From positions 1-49,305 of the forward strand of contig CAKTQM010000010.1 of NCBI GenBank assembly GCA_934597125.1: a stretch of 49,305 bases of DNA. The letters are read 5' to 3'. Origin of the DNA: an uncultured Oscillospiraceae bacterium (GTDB lineage Bacteria; Bacillota; Clostridia; Oscillospirales; Oscillospiraceae). A program made the position numbers and the translations under genes. Shown piece after piece: positions 34,026 through 44,167 of this stretch (its first letter is position 1; each line of letters begins with the position of its first letter). The notes beneath the pieces are model-generated. The model did no database searches, was not told the DNA's origin, and worked only from the letters and a program-made list of their open reading frames with translations.

Positions 34026-34054
34026 TTGATAAAAAGGACATTTTGACGTATAAT
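34026..34054 (+). promoter_or_regulatory. SigA promoter of the ferredoxin-hemW operon
   Basis: TTGATA (34026-34031), 17-base spacer, perfect TATAAT (34049-34054), 26 bases before the ferredoxin start. It directly abuts the reverse-strand spoVAC promoter candidate. Confidence 0.8.
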
Positions 34055-34079
34055 AGCCACGGAAACGAGGTATCGCATC

Positions 34080-34325
34080 ATGAGTCTTCCTGACAACTAT
34101 TATCTGTTCGGCCGCAAGCCGCTGCAATATGCCGTGATTGATCCGGTATCCTGCACAGGGTGCGGCTGGTGCGCCATGTTCTGTCCGGTGGAGTGCATGT
34201 TCCAGCGGCCCGACGGCTTCTACGATCTGGATGTAGAGCGGTGCATCGGCTGCCGCTCCTGCCGCGTCAATTGCTTTTATGACGCCATTACCATGATCCA
34301 GCGCCAGCGAAAGGAGGAGACATGA
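34080..34325 (+). CDS. Small 2[4Fe-4S] ferredoxin-like protein
   Basis: 81 residues with two CX2CX2CX3C clusters: Cys25, 28, 31, 35 (extra Cys39) and Cys55, 58, 61, 65. The second motif ends CRVNC-F rather than C-P, a deviation from classical clostridial ferredoxins. It can bind two [4Fe-4S] clusters and pass electrons to partner enzymes. GAGG precedes the ATG. The stop overlaps the hemW ATG by four bases (ATGA), tying the two proteins together in expression. Confidence 0.9.
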   Translation: MSLPDNYYLFGRKPLQYAVIDPVSCTGCGWCAMFCPVECMFQRPDGFYDLDVERCIGCRSCRVNCFYDAITMIQRQRKEET

Positions 34326-35512
34326 TGGAGAGACCCCTGGGAGTATACCTGCACATCCCTTTCTGCAAAAGCAAGTGCGCCTACTGCGACTTCTATTCCC
34401 TGGCGCAAAGCGAGGAAAAAATGGACGCCTATATCGACGCGCTGATCCGCCATATTGAGGAGGTGGCGCCCCGCTGCGCCGCCCATACGGTGGACACCGT
34501 GTATTTCGGCGGCGGCACCCCCAGCTATCTGGGAGAAAAGCGACTGGTGCGGCTGATGAAAACCGTGAAAAAGCGCTTTGCGCTGGCGCGGGACGCGGAG
34601 ATCACGCTGGAGGCCAATCCCGACAGCGCCGGAGACTGGAAGACCCTGCGCCTTCTGCGGCGGGCGGGCTTCAACCGTCTCTCCCTGGGCGTGCAGGCGG
34701 CGGACGACACGTTGCTGCGGCGCATCGGGCGAGTACATACCTGGGATCAGGTACTGTCGGCCGCAGCGGCGGCACGGATGGCGGGCTTTGAAAATTTAAG
34801 CCTTGATCTGATCTACGGCCTGCCCCAGCAGACGCTGGAAGCATGGCAGGATACGCTGCGGGCCGCCCTGGCACTGGAACCGCGGCACATCAGCTGCTAC
34901 GGACTGAAGGTAGAACCCAACACTCCCCTGTGGCAGCAGCGGGAAACCGCGCAGCTGCCGGACGACGACACGCAGGCGGATATGTACCTGTGGACAGTGG
35001 ACTATCTGGCGGAAAAGGGCTACGGACAGTACGAGATCTCCAACTTCGCCCTGCCGGGGTACGAGAGCCGCCACAATTGGAAATACTGGACGCTGGGCGA
35101 ATACGCGGGCTTCGGCCCCGGTGCCCACTCCGATATGGGGGGCGTGCGCTTCGCCTATGAGCGGGATCTGGACAGCTACATTGCCGGAAATTTGCAGCTA
35201 TCGGAAATGGAGGAGATCCCCCCGCTGGATCGGGATTTGGAGTACATCATGCTGTCAATGCGAACCGTGCAGGGGATCGACAGCGGCTATTTTGAGCGGC
35301 AGTACCGGCAGAAATTCCAACCCATGGAGGAACTGCTGACACAATATGAAAGCCACGGCCTGTCCCAGCGGACGAAGCGGGGCTGGCGTCTGACGCCCCG
35401 AGGCTTCTTTGTGTCCAACGCCATCATCGTCTCTTTGCAGGAGGCGGTGGGACGGGAGCGTCAGCGGCGTCTGTGCCGCGCCGCGGAAGGCGATTTCATC
35501 GTGGAACTGTAA
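34322..35512 (+). CDS. hemW: Radical SAM heme chaperone HemW-like protein
   Basis: 396 residues. Radical SAM motif CKSKCAYC with Cys15, Cys19 and Cys22 after HIPF, VYFGGGTPSYL, LEANPDS, and ISNFALPGYESRHNWKYWTLGEYAGFGPGAHS, the HemW-type pattern; C-terminal HemN-like domain. HemW proteins insert heme into respiratory enzymes rather than acting as coproporphyrinogen oxidase. In anaerobic Clostridia the natural heme target is unclear. Translationally coupled to the preceding ferredoxin, which could be its electron donor. Often annotated as hemN. Confidence 0.92.
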   Translation: MMERPLGVYLHIPFCKSKCAYCDFYSLAQSEEKMDAYIDALIRHIEEVAPRCAAHTVDTVYFGGGTPSYLGEKRLVRLMKTVKKRFALARDAEITLEANPDSAGDWKTLRLLRRAGFNRLSLGVQAADDTLLRRIGRVHTWDQVLSAAAAARMAGFENLSLDLIYGLPQQTLEAWQDTLRAALALEPRHISCYGLKVEPNTPLWQQRETAQLPDDDTQADMYLWTVDYLAEKGYGQYEISNFALPGYESRHNWKYWTLGEYAGFGPGAHSDMGGVRFAYERDLDSYIAGNLQLSEMEEIPPLDRDLEYIMLSMRTVQGIDSGYFERQYRQKFQPMEELLTQYESHGLSQRTKRGWRLTPRGFFVSNAIIVSLQEAVGRERQRRLCRAAEGDFIVEL

Positions 35513-35520
35513 GAAACAAT

Positions 35521-35557
35521 AAAAGCTTCGCTGCCTGACAGGCAGCGAAGCTTTTTT
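35521..35557 (+). terminator. Intrinsic terminator after hemW
   Basis: AGCTTCGCTGCCTG a CAGGCAGCGAAGCT, a 14-base-pair stem followed by TTTTTT. Confidence 0.92.
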
Positions 35558-35560
35558 CCG

Positions 35561-35603
35561 CAACAGGAAACGCCGACCCAGACGGGCCGGCGTTTCCTGT
35601 TGT
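35561..35603. other. Second hairpin behind the hemW terminator
   Basis: CAACAGGAAACGCCG and its exact inverse CGGCGTTTCCTGTTG enclose a 13-base loop. No T run follows on the forward strand. It may be a backup terminator or a repeat remnant. Confidence 0.6.
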
Positions 35604-35789
35604 GTGTTTTGTTAGGAGAGAGAGAAAAATCACATAAGGATTGGGGTTCCTTTTGGATGAGTCTATCCTACCTGAAATTCGTTTCGGAATCTTGAATTGC
35701 CGGTGAACTTTCTATGAACTTTGGAAACGATTTATGAATAGTGATCTCTCTTGCAAAAAAAGCGGCAACTTTTACGGAGTAGGCCGGTA
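35604..35789. other. AT-rich gap without a recognised gene
   Basis: Noticeably more AT-rich than its surroundings. It starts GTTAGGAGAGAGAGAAAAATC and includes a short direct repeat GAACTTTctatGAACTTT and matching purine/pyrimidine ends (AGAGAGAG near 35618, CTCTCTT near 35746). No reading frame longer than about a dozen codons follows the AGGAG. I see no RNA family in it. Confidence 0.5.
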
Positions 35790-36227
35790 TTATTTGAACT
35801 TTTTGCTCTCTGCCACCGCCAATTGGTCGCAGCGGTTGTTCTTCTCATTCTCGGCATGGCCCTTGACCCAGTGAAAGCGCACGTCGTGGCGGGCCAGCTG
35901 CGGCAGCAGCTGCTGCCACAGGTCTACGTTCAGCACCGGCTTTTTGTCGGACTTGATCCAACCTTTTTTCTGCCAGCCGTACAGCCAGCCCTTTTCGATG
36001 GCGTCCACTACGTATTTGGAATCGCTGTACAGCTCCACAGCGCAGGGCTCCTTTAACAGCAGCAGCGCCGTCAGCACAGCGGTCAGCTCCATGCGGTTGT
36101 TGGTGGTGGACGCTTCGCCGCCGGAGAGTTCCTTTTCGTGGCCCTGCCACTCCAGGATCGCCCCCCAGCCTCCGGGGCCCGGATTGCCGCTGCACGCGCC
36201 GTCGGTATAGATGGTAACTGTTTTCAT
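35790..36227 (-). CDS. rnhA: Ribonuclease HI
   Basis: 145 residues. Catalytic carboxylates Asp9 ([15 protein letters not shown]), Glu47 (NNRMEL) and Asp69 (YSDSKYV), with [18 protein letters not shown] supplying the His and last Asp. Cleaves RNA in RNA/DNA hybrids. The ATG at 36227 is preferred over an upstream in-frame ATG at 36248 because AAGGAGC lies directly before it. Last gene of the run that begins with dnaA. Confidence 0.95.
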   Translation of the reverse strand: MKTVTIYTDGACSGNPGPGGWGAILEWQGHEKELSGGEASTTNNRMELTAVLTALLLLKEPCAVELYSDSKYVVDAIEKGWLYGWQKKGWIKSDKKPVLNVDLWQQLLPQLARHDVRFHWVKGHAENEKNNRCDQLAVAESKKFK

Positions 36228-36244
36228 AGGTGCTCCTTGCGTTT

Positions 36245-36943
36245 TCATTCGATCCCCTCCACCAGCAGCGTATCCCCCGTTACACGGAACGTAACGTTAT
36301 GACCGGCGTAGGTCAGGCCATACACCCGCTGGGGATCCTTTTGATAGCGGGGGCGGGGATCGTTCGCCAGAACGGCCAGCAGACCCGAACGATCCTCCGG
36401 CGGCAGCCGCTCCAGCAGCGCAGCGGCACAATCCACCGTCAGCAGAGCGCCGCCCAGCGTGTCGGTAAAGCCGCCCGCGGCGTCAGGCTTTGCGTCGCAA
36501 TAGGGCAGATAGGGCTTGATATCCAGCAGCGGTGTTCCGTCCACCAGATCGGCGCCCTGAATGTGGAGTACCGGTCCTTCGGGCGTCTCCCATTCTACCC
36601 CTTTCAGCTGCACACAGCTCAGGCCAATGGGATTGGGGCGAAAGGGCGAGCGGGTGGCGAACACACCCATCCGCGCATTGCCGCCCAGACGGGGCGGCCG
36701 CACCGTGGGCGACCAGGTATCGCGCTCCGCCCGATCAAAGACCCATACCAGCCACAGATGGGAAAACCCCTCGATGCCCCGCAGGGCGTCCGGATTGCGA
36801 TAGGGCGGTTCAAAAATGATCTGACCCGCCGTGGGCGCCAGACCACTCTGGCGGGGAACGCCAAATTTTTCCGCAAAGGGCGTATGGACACGGGCGATGA
36901 CCTGCATCGCCCGTGTTTCCATATGGTTTATGCTGTTTGTCAC
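36245..36943 (-). CDS. trmO: tRNA (t6A37) N6-methyltransferase TrmO
   Basis: 232 residues of the TsaA/YaeB family. Diagnostic [17 protein letters not shown] around 93-109 and the [18 protein letters not shown] segment; C-terminal [14 protein letters not shown] motif. TrmO methylates t6A37 in threonine tRNAs using SAM. GTG start at 36943 overlaps the gyrA stop and has GGAGG seven bases upstream; an in-frame ATG at 36922 has none. Fits translational coupling with gyrA. Confidence 0.92.
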   Translation of the reverse strand: MTNSINHMETRAMQVIARVHTPFAEKFGVPRQSGLAPTAGQIIFEPPYRNPDALRGIEGFSHLWLVWVFDRAERDTWSPTVRPPRLGGNARMGVFATRSPFRPNPIGLSCVQLKGVEWETPEGPVLHIQGADLVDGTPLLDIKPYLPYCDAKPDAAGGFTDTLGGALLTVDCAAALLERLPPEDRSGLLAVLANDPRPRYQKDPQRVYGLTYAGHNVTFRVTGDTLLVEGIE

Positions 36944-39441
36944 GCTTCCGCCTCCGGCTCGTCAGCGGCATCCTCTCTGTCGGTCAACGCCATGGCGATG
37001 ACGCGGTCACCCTCTTCCTTGAAGCGCATAACGATAACGCCCTGGGTGGCGCGGCCCGTAGTCCGGATATTCTCCACCGCCGTGCGCAGCATGATGCCGC
37101 TCTGGGTGATCAGCAGGAGATCCTCGCTGCCGTCCACCACCTTTATGCCCACCACGCCGCCGGTCTTGTCGGTGATCATATAGTTTTTGATGCCGATGCC
37201 GCCGCGGTTGGTGACGCGGTATTCCTCCACCGGCGTCTGCTTACCGAAGCCCTTTTCGGTAACAGACAGCACCTGACATCCCGCCGCCGCTTTGGCGGCG
37301 CCGATGACGCGGTCACCCTCCCGCAGGCGGATACCCCGGACGCCCACAGCGTCGCGGCCCATGGAGCGGACATCGTTCTCGTCGAAGCACACCGCCATAC
37401 CGTCATAGGTGGCGATCAGAATACGGCTCTGGCCGTCGGTCTCCAGCACGGACACCAGCCGGTCGCCCTCGTCCAGACGTAGAGCGCGGATGCCGTTCTG
37501 CCGCAGATTGCGGAAGGCGGATACCGCCACACGCTTCACCGTGCCGTTCTCTGTCACCATCATCAGCTGCAGACGGCTCTCGTCCGTCTCCTCACTGGGC
37601 CGGTAGTGGATCATGGCCTGCACACGCTCGTCCGTCTCGATCTGCAGGATATTCACCAGCGCCGTACCCTTGGCGGCCTTGCCGCTCTCAGGGATCTGAT
37701 AGCCCTTCTTGCGATAGACCTTGCCGGTGTCGGTGAAGAACATGATAAAGTCATGGGTGGAAGCGGTGAACACATCGCAGACGTAATCCTCGTCACGGGT
37801 GGTGATGCCCTTCTTGCCCATGCCTCCCTTGGACTGGGCCGCGTATTCGCTGACCGGCGTGCGCTTGATGTAGCCGTTGTTAGTCAGGGTATAAACACAC
37901 TGCTCCTCCTCGATAAGATCCTCAATGTCGATCTCGTCCTCCACATCCTGGATCTCGGTCTTACGGTCATCGCCATACTTATCGGCGATGGCGGTCAGCT
38001 CCTCTTTCAGGATGGACTTCACCAGAGACTCATCGTTCAGAATCCGGAGGAAATAGGCGATACGCTCCTCCAACTCCTTGTACTCCGCCTGCAGCTTTTC
38101 CCGGTCAAGGCCCTGCAGACGCTTGAGCTGCATGTCCAGAATGGCCTGCGCCTGTACGTCGTCCAGCCCGAAACGGGTCATCAGGTTTTCCTTGGCGTTG
38201 TCATAGCTGCTGCGGATAATGCGGATGACCTCGTCAATATTGTCCTGTGCCACCAGCAGACCTTCCAGCAGATGGGCACGCTCCTGCGCTTTTTTCAGAT
38301 CAAAGCGCGTTCTGCGAACGATGATCTCTTCCTGGAACTTGAGATATTCGTCGATGATATGGCGCAGGGACAAAATCTTCGGCTGGCGCTGATTTTCCAC
38401 CAGGGCCAGCATATTGATGGCAAAGGTGGTCTGCAGCTGAGTCTGGGCAAACAGACGGTTCAGCACCACCTGGGGGTTGGCGTCGCGTTTCAGTTCGATA
38501 ACCATGCGCATGCCGTTGCGGTCGGACTCGTCACGGATGTCGGAAATGCCCTCGATCCGCTTATCTTCCACCTGATCGGCGATGGCCTTGATCAGCATGC
38601 GCTTATTGACCTGATAGGGCAGCTCCGTAATAACGATACGGGTACGTCCGTTGCCGAACTCCTCAAACTCGTGGCGGGCGCGCACCATCAGCCGGCCCCG
38701 GCCGGTGGCGTAGGCGGCGCGGATGCCGCTGCGGCCCATGATGATCCCCTTTGTGGGGAAATCGGGGCCCTTTACATGCTCCATCAGGTCGGAAAGGGTG
38801 GCGTCGGGGTTGTCCAGCACGCAGATGCACGCGCCGATGACTTCCCGCAGATTGTGGGGCGGAATATTGGTTGCCATACCCACGGCGATACCGCTGGAGC
38901 CGTTTACCAGCAGATTGGGGAAACGGCAGGGCAGCACACGGGGCTCTCTGCGGCTTTCGTCAAAGTTGGGATCCCAGTCCACTGTCTCCTTGTCAATATC
39001 CCGCAGCATTTCATTGGAGATCTTGCTCAAGCGGGCCTCGGTATAACGGTAGGCAGCAGGGGGGTCGCCATCCACGGAGCCGAAGTTGCCGTGGCCATCC
39101 ACCAGCATATAGCGCATGGAGAAGTCCTGCGCCAGACGCACCAAAGCGTCATAGACCGAGGCGTCACCATGGGGGTGATACCGGCCCAGCACATCGCCCA
39201 CACAGGTGGCGGATTTTTTGAAGGGCCGGTCAGAGGTCAGATTGTCCTCATACATGGCGTACAGAATACGCCGGTGGACAGGCTTCAAGCCGTCCCGCAC
39301 ATCAGGCAGAGCGCGGCCCACGATGACGGACATGGCGTATTCGATATAGGAATTCTCCATCTCCGGCACCAGCGGGGATTCCACGATATGCTGGTTGGGG
39401 AAACGGATCTCTTCGGGATCGTATTGGGGCTTTTTACTCAT
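36940..39441 (-). CDS. gyrA: DNA gyrase subunit A
   Basis: 833 residues. N-terminal breakage-reunion domain with [41 protein letters not shown], active-site Tyr133 in [10 protein letters not shown], and six C-terminal beta-pinwheel repeats (the GyrA-box-like [10 protein letters not shown] near 560). In the quinolone-resistance-determining region the residues are [10 protein letters not shown]: position Ala94, equivalent to E. coli Ser83, lacks the hydroxyl that helps quinolones bind. The acidic anchor Asp98 (E. coli Asp87) is present. gyrB lies 15 bases upstream in the same operon. Confidence 0.97.
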   Translation of the reverse strand: MSKKPQYDPEEIRFPNQHIVESPLVPEMENSYIEYAMSVIVGRALPDVRDGLKPVHRRILYAMYEDNLTSDRPFKKSATCVGDVLGRYHPHGDASVYDALVRLAQDFSMRYMLVDGHGNFGSVDGDPPAAYRYTEARLSKISNEMLRDIDKETVDWDPNFDESRREPRVLPCRFPNLLVNGSSGIAVGMATNIPPHNLREVIGACICVLDNPDATLSDLMEHVKGPDFPTKGIIMGRSGIRAAYATGRGRLMVRARHEFEEFGNGRTRIVITELPYQVNKRMLIKAIADQVEDKRIEGISDIRDESDRNGMRMVIELKRDANPQVVLNRLFAQTQLQTTFAINMLALVENQRQPKILSLRHIIDEYLKFQEEIIVRRTRFDLKKAQERAHLLEGLLVAQDNIDEVIRIIRSSYDNAKENLMTRFGLDDVQAQAILDMQLKRLQGLDREKLQAEYKELEERIAYFLRILNDESLVKSILKEELTAIADKYGDDRKTEIQDVEDEIDIEDLIEEEQCVYTLTNNGYIKRTPVSEYAAQSKGGMGKKGITTRDEDYVCDVFTASTHDFIMFFTDTGKVYRKKGYQIPESGKAAKGTALVNILQIETDERVQAMIHYRPSEETDESRLQLMMVTENGTVKRVAVSAFRNLRQNGIRALRLDEGDRLVSVLETDGQSRILIATYDGMAVCFDENDVRSMGRDAVGVRGIRLREGDRVIGAAKAAAGCQVLSVTEKGFGKQTPVEEYRVTNRGGIGIKNYMITDKTGGVVGIKVVDGSEDLLLITQSGIMLRTAVENIRTTGRATQGVIVMRFKEEGDRVIAMALTDREDAADEPEAEA

Positions 39442-39456
39442 CTGTTTCAGCCCTCC

Positions 39457-41394
39457 TTAATAATCCAGATTCACAGCGTACTTGGCCCGCCGCTCGATAA
39501 ACTCCTTGCGGGGCTCCACCTTTTCGCCCATCAGCACAGTGAAGGTGGCGTCGGCCTTGACGGCGTCATCCAGTGTAATGCGGCGCAGGGTGCGGGTGGT
39601 GGGATCCATGGTGGTCTCCCACAGCTCGTGGGGGTTCATTTCACCCAAACCCTTAAAGCGGCTGATGTCGATTTTCACATTGGGATTACCGCCGCGAAGT
39701 TCGGCGGAGATAGCGTCCCGCTCCTCCTCGCTGAAAGCAAGGCGCGTGGTCTTGCCGCGGCTCAGCTTGAACAGCGGCGGCACTGCGGAGTACACATAGC
39801 CCTGTTCGATCAGCGGCCGCATATAGCGGAAGAAAAACGTCAGCAGCAGCGTGCGGATATGGGCGCCATCCACATCGGCATCGGCCATAATAATGATCTT
39901 ATGATACCGCAGCTTGTTCTCGTCGAAATCCTCGCCGATCCCGGCGCCCAGTGCGATGATGACGGGTTGGAGCTTATCATTTCCGTAGACCTTATCCACA
40001 CGGGCCTTTTCTACGTTCAGCATCTTGCCCCACAGGGGAAGGATCGCCTGGAAACGGGAATCGCGGCCCTGGGTGGCGCTTCCGCCTGCGGAGTCACCCT
40101 CCACGATATACAGTTCGGTCAGTTCGGGGTTATTCTCGTTGCAGTCCCGGAGCTTATCGGGCATGGCCGCGCCGCCCAGCACGGTTTTGCGACGGATGGA
40201 CTCGCGGGCCTTACGGGCTGCTTCGCGGGCGCGGTTGGCGGTCATGGCCTTATCCAGAATGGTGCGGCCCACCACAGGGTGCTCCTCCAGATAAGCCGCC
40301 AGCTGGTCGGACACAACGCCGTCCACCAGCGTGCGGATATAGGCGTTGCCCAGCTTAGCCTTGGTCTGCCCCTCAAACTGCGCCTCCGTCAGCTTTACGG
40401 AGATCACAGCGGTGATACCCTCTCGCACATCCTCGCCGGAGACCTTATCACCATCCTTGATCATGCCGTATTTCATGCCGTAGGCGTTCAGCACACGGGT
40501 CAGCGCTGCCTTAAAGCCTGTCTCATGCATACCGCCCTCCGGCGTATGAATGTCGTTGGCAAAGGAAACGATGGTCTCGTTATAGCCGTCGTTATACTGC
40601 AGAGCGATCTCGGCGGTGGCGTCGTCCTTGGCGCCGGAGAGATAGATGACCTCCTCATGAATGGGGGTCTTGTTGCGGTTGATATAGGTGACAAACTCCC
40701 GAATACCGCCCTCATAGCGCATGGTCTCGGATTGCTCCTGTCCCGGGCGGGCGTCGGTGATGGTGATGCGCAGTCCGGCGTTCAGGAACGCCTGCTCCCG
40801 CATGCGGGTATGCAGCGTCTCATAATCATACTCCAGCGTATCAAACATCTCGCCATCCGGCTTGAAGGTCACGGTGGTGCCGGTGTGGTCGGTATCGCCG
40901 ATAACAGTGATCTCCTGCGTGATGCCGCCGCGGGAGAACTTCATCTCATGGATCTTACCGTCCTTGTGTACCTGCACCGTCAGCCACTCGCTGAGAGCGT
41001 TGACCACGCTGGCGCCCACGCCGTGCAGGCCGCCGGACACCTTATAGCCGCCGCCGCCGAATTTTCCGCCGGCGTGCAGCACGGTGAATACCACCTCCAG
41101 CGCGGGACGGCCCGTCTGCTTTTGGATATCCACGGGGATACCGCGGCCATTATCCGTCACGGTGATGGTATTGCCGGGGTTGATGGTCACGGTAATATCG
41201 GTACAGTAGCCGGCCAACGCCTCGTCGATGGCATTGTCCACGATCTCATAGACCAGATGGTGCAATCCGCTGGCACTGGTGGATCCGATATACATACCAG
41301 GCCGCTTGCGCACAGCCTCCAGACCCTCAAGAACTTGAATTTCCGAGGCGTCGTATTCCGTTTCCACGTGGGTGATAGCTTCAAATTCAGACAT
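39457..41394 (-). CDS. gyrB: DNA gyrase subunit B
   Basis: 645 residues of the short (Gram-positive) type. GHKL ATPase motifs [41 protein letters not shown] and [20 protein letters not shown] motifs [23 protein letters not shown] and the metal-binding DADVDGAHI. Supplies ATP hydrolysis and strand passage in gyrase. It follows remB by 31 bases and precedes gyrA. Confidence 0.97.
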   Translation of the reverse strand: MSEFEAITHVETEYDASEIQVLEGLEAVRKRPGMYIGSTSASGLHHLVYEIVDNAIDEALAGYCTDITVTINPGNTITVTDNGRGIPVDIQKQTGRPALEVVFTVLHAGGKFGGGGYKVSGGLHGVGASVVNALSEWLTVQVHKDGKIHEMKFSRGGITQEITVIGDTDHTGTTVTFKPDGEMFDTLEYDYETLHTRMREQAFLNAGLRITITDARPGQEQSETMRYEGGIREFVTYINRNKTPIHEEVIYLSGAKDDATAEIALQYNDGYNETIVSFANDIHTPEGGMHETGFKAALTRVLNAYGMKYGMIKDGDKVSGEDVREGITAVISVKLTEAQFEGQTKAKLGNAYIRTLVDGVVSDQLAAYLEEHPVVGRTILDKAMTANRAREAARKARESIRRKTVLGGAAMPDKLRDCNENNPELTELYIVEGDSAGGSATQGRDSRFQAILPLWGKMLNVEKARVDKVYGNDKLQPVIIALGAGIGEDFDENKLRYHKIIIMADADVDGAHIRTLLLTFFFRYMRPLIEQGYVYSAVPPLFKLSRGKTTRLAFSEEERDAISAELRGGNPNVKIDISRFKGLGEMNPHELWETTMDPTTRTLRRITLDDAVKADATFTVLMGEKVEPRKEFIERRAKYAVNLDY

Positions 41395-41425
41395 ATTGTA
41401 TTCTCCTCATCAAGAAGGGATTTGC

Positions 41426-41698
41426 TTATTCCAACTCCTCCCGCCAGCTCTCGGCGCGCTTTTGCAGCGTCACGGTGTTCAGCTGGGAGAGATAGACGAT
41501 CTGCTTATGATAGGGATGTTCGCACAAAAGGAAGGAACGGGGAATATCCTCGCATACGGAGATGACCTGTCCCTCCGCCTCGGCGCTGTCCAGAAAGCGG
41601 CGTGTGTGTTTGGAATAGGTGGTGTTATCCAGATCAAAGATGCCGATAATGCGGCGATCCTCCACAGTGACACGCTGGCCGATGTGCAGATAGGGCAT
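41426..41698 (-). CDS. remB: DUF370/RemB-like regulator (YaaB)
   Basis: 90 residues. Begins [30 protein letters not shown], closely matching Bacillus YaaB/RemB, encoded at the same place between recF and gyrB. The relatives RemA/RemB regulate biofilm matrix and osmoprotectant genes through DNA binding. The ATG at 41698 overlaps the recF stop, with GGGAGG seven bases upstream; a GTG directly before it is an alternative. Confidence 0.88.
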   Translation of the reverse strand: MPYLHIGQRVTVEDRRIIGIFDLDNTTYSKHTRRFLDSAEAEGQVISVCEDIPRSFLLCEHPYHKQIVYLSQLNTVTLQKRAESWREELE

Positions 41699-42801
41699 CA
41701 CAGCACCTCCCCGTTTTTCACGTGAAACACCTTTCCGGTCAGCAGCGTGTCCAGCCGGTCATTCTCACAACAGGTGATAAATACCTGTCCGCCGGAAATA
41801 CGGTTCAAAACATACTCCTGCCGCAGGGGATCCAGTTCGCTGAGCACATCATCCAGCAGCATCACGGGATATTCACCAAAGGTGTCCTTGTGGATCTCCC
41901 GCTCCGCCAGCTTCAAGGCCAGCGCCGCGGTTCGTACCTGCCCCTGTGAACAGAACTGACGGGCGGCACGGTCATTGACCGTGACGGCGATATCATCCTT
42001 GTGTGGCCCGCTGAGACACAGGCGGGAGGCCAGTTCGGCCGCATAGTGGCTCTGCTGATGCTCCGCCAGCTGCGCCGCGATCACAGCGGCGTCCGCCAAC
42101 GGATCGGTAACGGTTTTCACCGTCTGATAGGTAAGAGACAGCGCCTCGCGCCCTCCGCTGCACTCGGCATGCGCCTGAGCGGCGTATTGCCGCAGCTTTT
42201 CGCAAAAGCTGGCACGATAGCGGATCAACACCGCGCCTACCTGAATAAGGCGGTGGTTAAACTCCGGCAACGTGTCCAGCAAGGCGGGATAGTCCGCGCT
42301 GTCCCGCAGGATACGGGTCTTGTGGTCATACAGACGGCTGTATTCCGCCAGCGCCTCCGCGTAGCGGGGCCGCAGCTGGCACAGAGAGAGATCCATAAAC
42401 TTCCGCCGCGCGGCAGCGCCGTCACGGATCAAAAACAGATCCTCCGGCGCGAAAAACACTGTGTGCAGTACGTCACTGAGAGCCGCGGCATTTTTTGCCG
42501 CAACGCCGTTGACGGACATCTTTCGCTTCTTTCCTCGCGTCAGTTCAATACGGGTCACAAAGTCACGATCACGGGACATGATATGACCCTCCAGCACCGC
42601 GCCGGCGGCGTCAAAGCCGATCAGCTCCTTATCCGCGTGGGTACGGGGCGACTTGCCGCAGGAGAGATAGACGACCGCCTCCAGTAGATTCGTCTTACCC
42701 TGTGCATTCTCGCCATAGATCACATTGCAGTCAGGATCAAAAGTCAGGCTCTGATGCCGGTAATTACGAAAGCCTGACACGTCCAGCTCATTGATCTGCA
42801 T
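41698..42801 (-). CDS. recF: DNA replication and repair protein RecF
   Basis: 367 residues. SMC-like ATPase: N-terminal [16 protein letters not shown], Walker [14 protein letters not shown] (Lys36), signature AALALKLAE and Walker [19 protein letters not shown]. Loads RecA at gaps. It overlaps the S4-domain gene by 14 bases at its 5' end and remB at its 3' end. A near-parS palindrome lies in its last codons (see separate entry). Confidence 0.96.
   Translation of the reverse strand: MQINELDVSGFRNYRHQSLTFDPDCNVIYGENAQGKTNLLEAVVYLSCGKSPRTHADKELIGFDAAGAVLEGHIMSRDRDFVTRIELTRGKKRKMSVNGVAAKNAAALSDVLHTVFFAPEDLFLIRDGAAARRKFMDLSLCQLRPRYAEALAEYSRLYDHKTRILRDSADYPALLDTLPEFNHRLIQVGAVLIRYRASFCEKLRQYAAQAHAECSGGREALSLTYQTVKTVTDPLADAAVIAAQLAEHQQSHYAAELASRLCLSGPHKDDIAVTVNDRAARQFCSQGQVRTAALALKLAEREIHKDTFGEYPVMLLDDVLSELDPLRQEYVLNRISGGQVFITCCENDRLDTLLTGKVFHVKNGEVL
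41714..41729. promoter_or_regulatory. parS-like site inside the recF 3' end
   Basis: TTTTTCACGTGAAACA, 15 of 16 positions of the parS consensus, lying in codons for VFHVKN near the RecF C-terminus. It is about 2.6 kb from the candidate oriC, a typical distance for functional parS. Confidence 0.7.
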
Positions 42802-43006
42802 ATTGTACGGTCAGCTCTTTGCCGCCAAAGCTCACAATATCGCCGGGGTGCAGCTTTTTGCCCCGCTGTGTGCATACCTCACCATTGACGGTAACAGCGC
42901 CCTCCTGAATCAATACTTTTGCCTCACCGCCGGTATAAACCAAACCGGAAAGCTTCAGCAGATCCTGCAATTTGATAAATTCTGTAGTAATGGTAATGAT
43001 TTCCAT
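42788..43006 (-). CDS. S4-domain RNA-binding protein (YaaA/RlbA-like)
   Basis: 72 residues. S4 domain: [47 protein letters not shown], identical in plan to Bacillus YaaA encoded between dnaN and recF. YaaA-type proteins associate with ribosome assembly. It begins 48 bases after dnaN and its end overlaps recF. Confidence 0.92.
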   Translation of the reverse strand: MEIITITTEFIKLQDLLKLSGLVYTGGEAKVLIQEGAVTVNGEVCTQRGKKLHPGDIVSFGGKELTVQYADQ

Positions 43007-43054
43007 AAATGTATTCCTTTATCCGGCAATAAGCCGCCATAGAAATATTGCCTG

Positions 43055-44167
43055 TTACTGCGTCTTCAACCGTACCGGCAGCACCATATAAAGAAAACTG
43101 TCGCTGCCGTCCGTAGGCGTAATAACACAGGGCGAGATATTGGTATTCAAAGCAAAGCACACCTGCTCGGCCGGTGCATAGCGCAGCGCCTCCATCAGGT
43201 AACGGTTATTGAAACCGATCTCAAGGCCGGTGCCGTCGCCCTTGGAAGGACAGATATCCTTGGCCTCACCGTTGCCGGTGCGAGCACTGAGATAAACACG
43301 ATCCGTGTCAAATACGCAGCGAACAGGGCTTTTCATCTTTTCGCTGATCACCACGGACACGCGATCCAGACTGCGCAGCAGGGCGCTGCTCTCCACTTCG
43401 ATCCGGATAGGATTCTGCCGTGGGATAGCGTTGCGGTAATCCAGGAAATCGCCCTCCAGACGGCGGCAGATCAATTGGGTGCTGCCGGCGGAAAAGAGGA
43501 TATGCCGTTTGCCGCAGGTAACGCGGATCATATCATCCGTATCGCCGCAGATGTTTTCCACCTCTTTCAGCGCGCTGCCGGGAGCCACAAAGCGGAACTC
43601 GCCGCCTTCGATCTTCTCCAGCGGTTCCCGCCGCAGGGCAAGACGGAAACCATCTACCGCCACCATGGTCAATCCGGAATCGTCGATTTCAAACAGCGCG
43701 CCGGTATGAATGGGACGGCTCTCGTTGGTAGAGACGGCAAAGGCTGTCTGGCCGATCATGGCTTTCAACATCCGCTGCTGCAGCGCTACAGCATATTGGT
43801 CGTCCACTTCCGGCAGCTCGGGATAGTCGTCAGCGGAAAGGCCCAGGATCTCAAAGCTGGCATCGCCGCAGGTCAGGTGTACCATCAGCTTTTCATCGGC
43901 GGAAAAAACGATCACATCATCCGGCATACGGCGGATGATGTCGCCGAACAGGCGAGCGTTCAGCACAATGCGGCCCGGCTGGCTGATGTCCGCCTCCACA
44001 GTGGTGCGGATGCCGGTCTGAGTGTTATAGCCGGACAGCTTCAACACGTCATCGGCTTCTAACAGAAGTCCCTCCAGCGCGGGGATGGAGCTTTTTGCCG
44101 AAACAGCGCGGCTGGCGGTGGCTGCCGCAGCTTGCAGCAGCGCTTTTTCGCAGGTGAATCTCAGCAT
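43055..44167 (-). CDS. dnaN: DNA polymerase III beta sliding clamp
   Basis: 370 residues with three clamp domains; MLRFTCEKALLQAAAATASRAVSAKSSIPALEGLLLEADDVLKLSGYNTQTGI at the start and the C-terminal VLPVRL. Confers processivity on the replicase. GAAAGGATCGC precedes the ATG. Separated from dnaA by a 273-base gap that looks like the origin. Confidence 0.97.
   Translation of the reverse strand: MLRFTCEKALLQAAAATASRAVSAKSSIPALEGLLLEADDVLKLSGYNTQTGIRTTVEADISQPGRIVLNARLFGDIIRRMPDDVIVFSADEKLMVHLTCGDASFEILGLSADDYPELPEVDDQYAVALQQRMLKAMIGQTAFAVSTNESRPIHTGALFEIDDSGLTMVAVDGFRLALRREPLEKIEGGEFRFVAPGSALKEVENICGDTDDMIRVTCGKRHILFSAGSTQLICRRLEGDFLDYRNAIPRQNPIRIEVESSALLRSLDRVSVVISEKMKSPVRCVFDTDRVYLSARTGNGEAKDICPSKGDGTGLEIGFNNRYLMEALRYAPAEQVCFALNTNISPCVITPTDGSDSFLYMVLPVRLKTQ

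Noticed and set aside
37606..41565. Very long forward frame (about 1300 codons) across gyrA and gyrB
   Set aside because: It runs antisense through two unmistakable gyrase genes; such long antisense frames are normal in GC-rich coding DNA.
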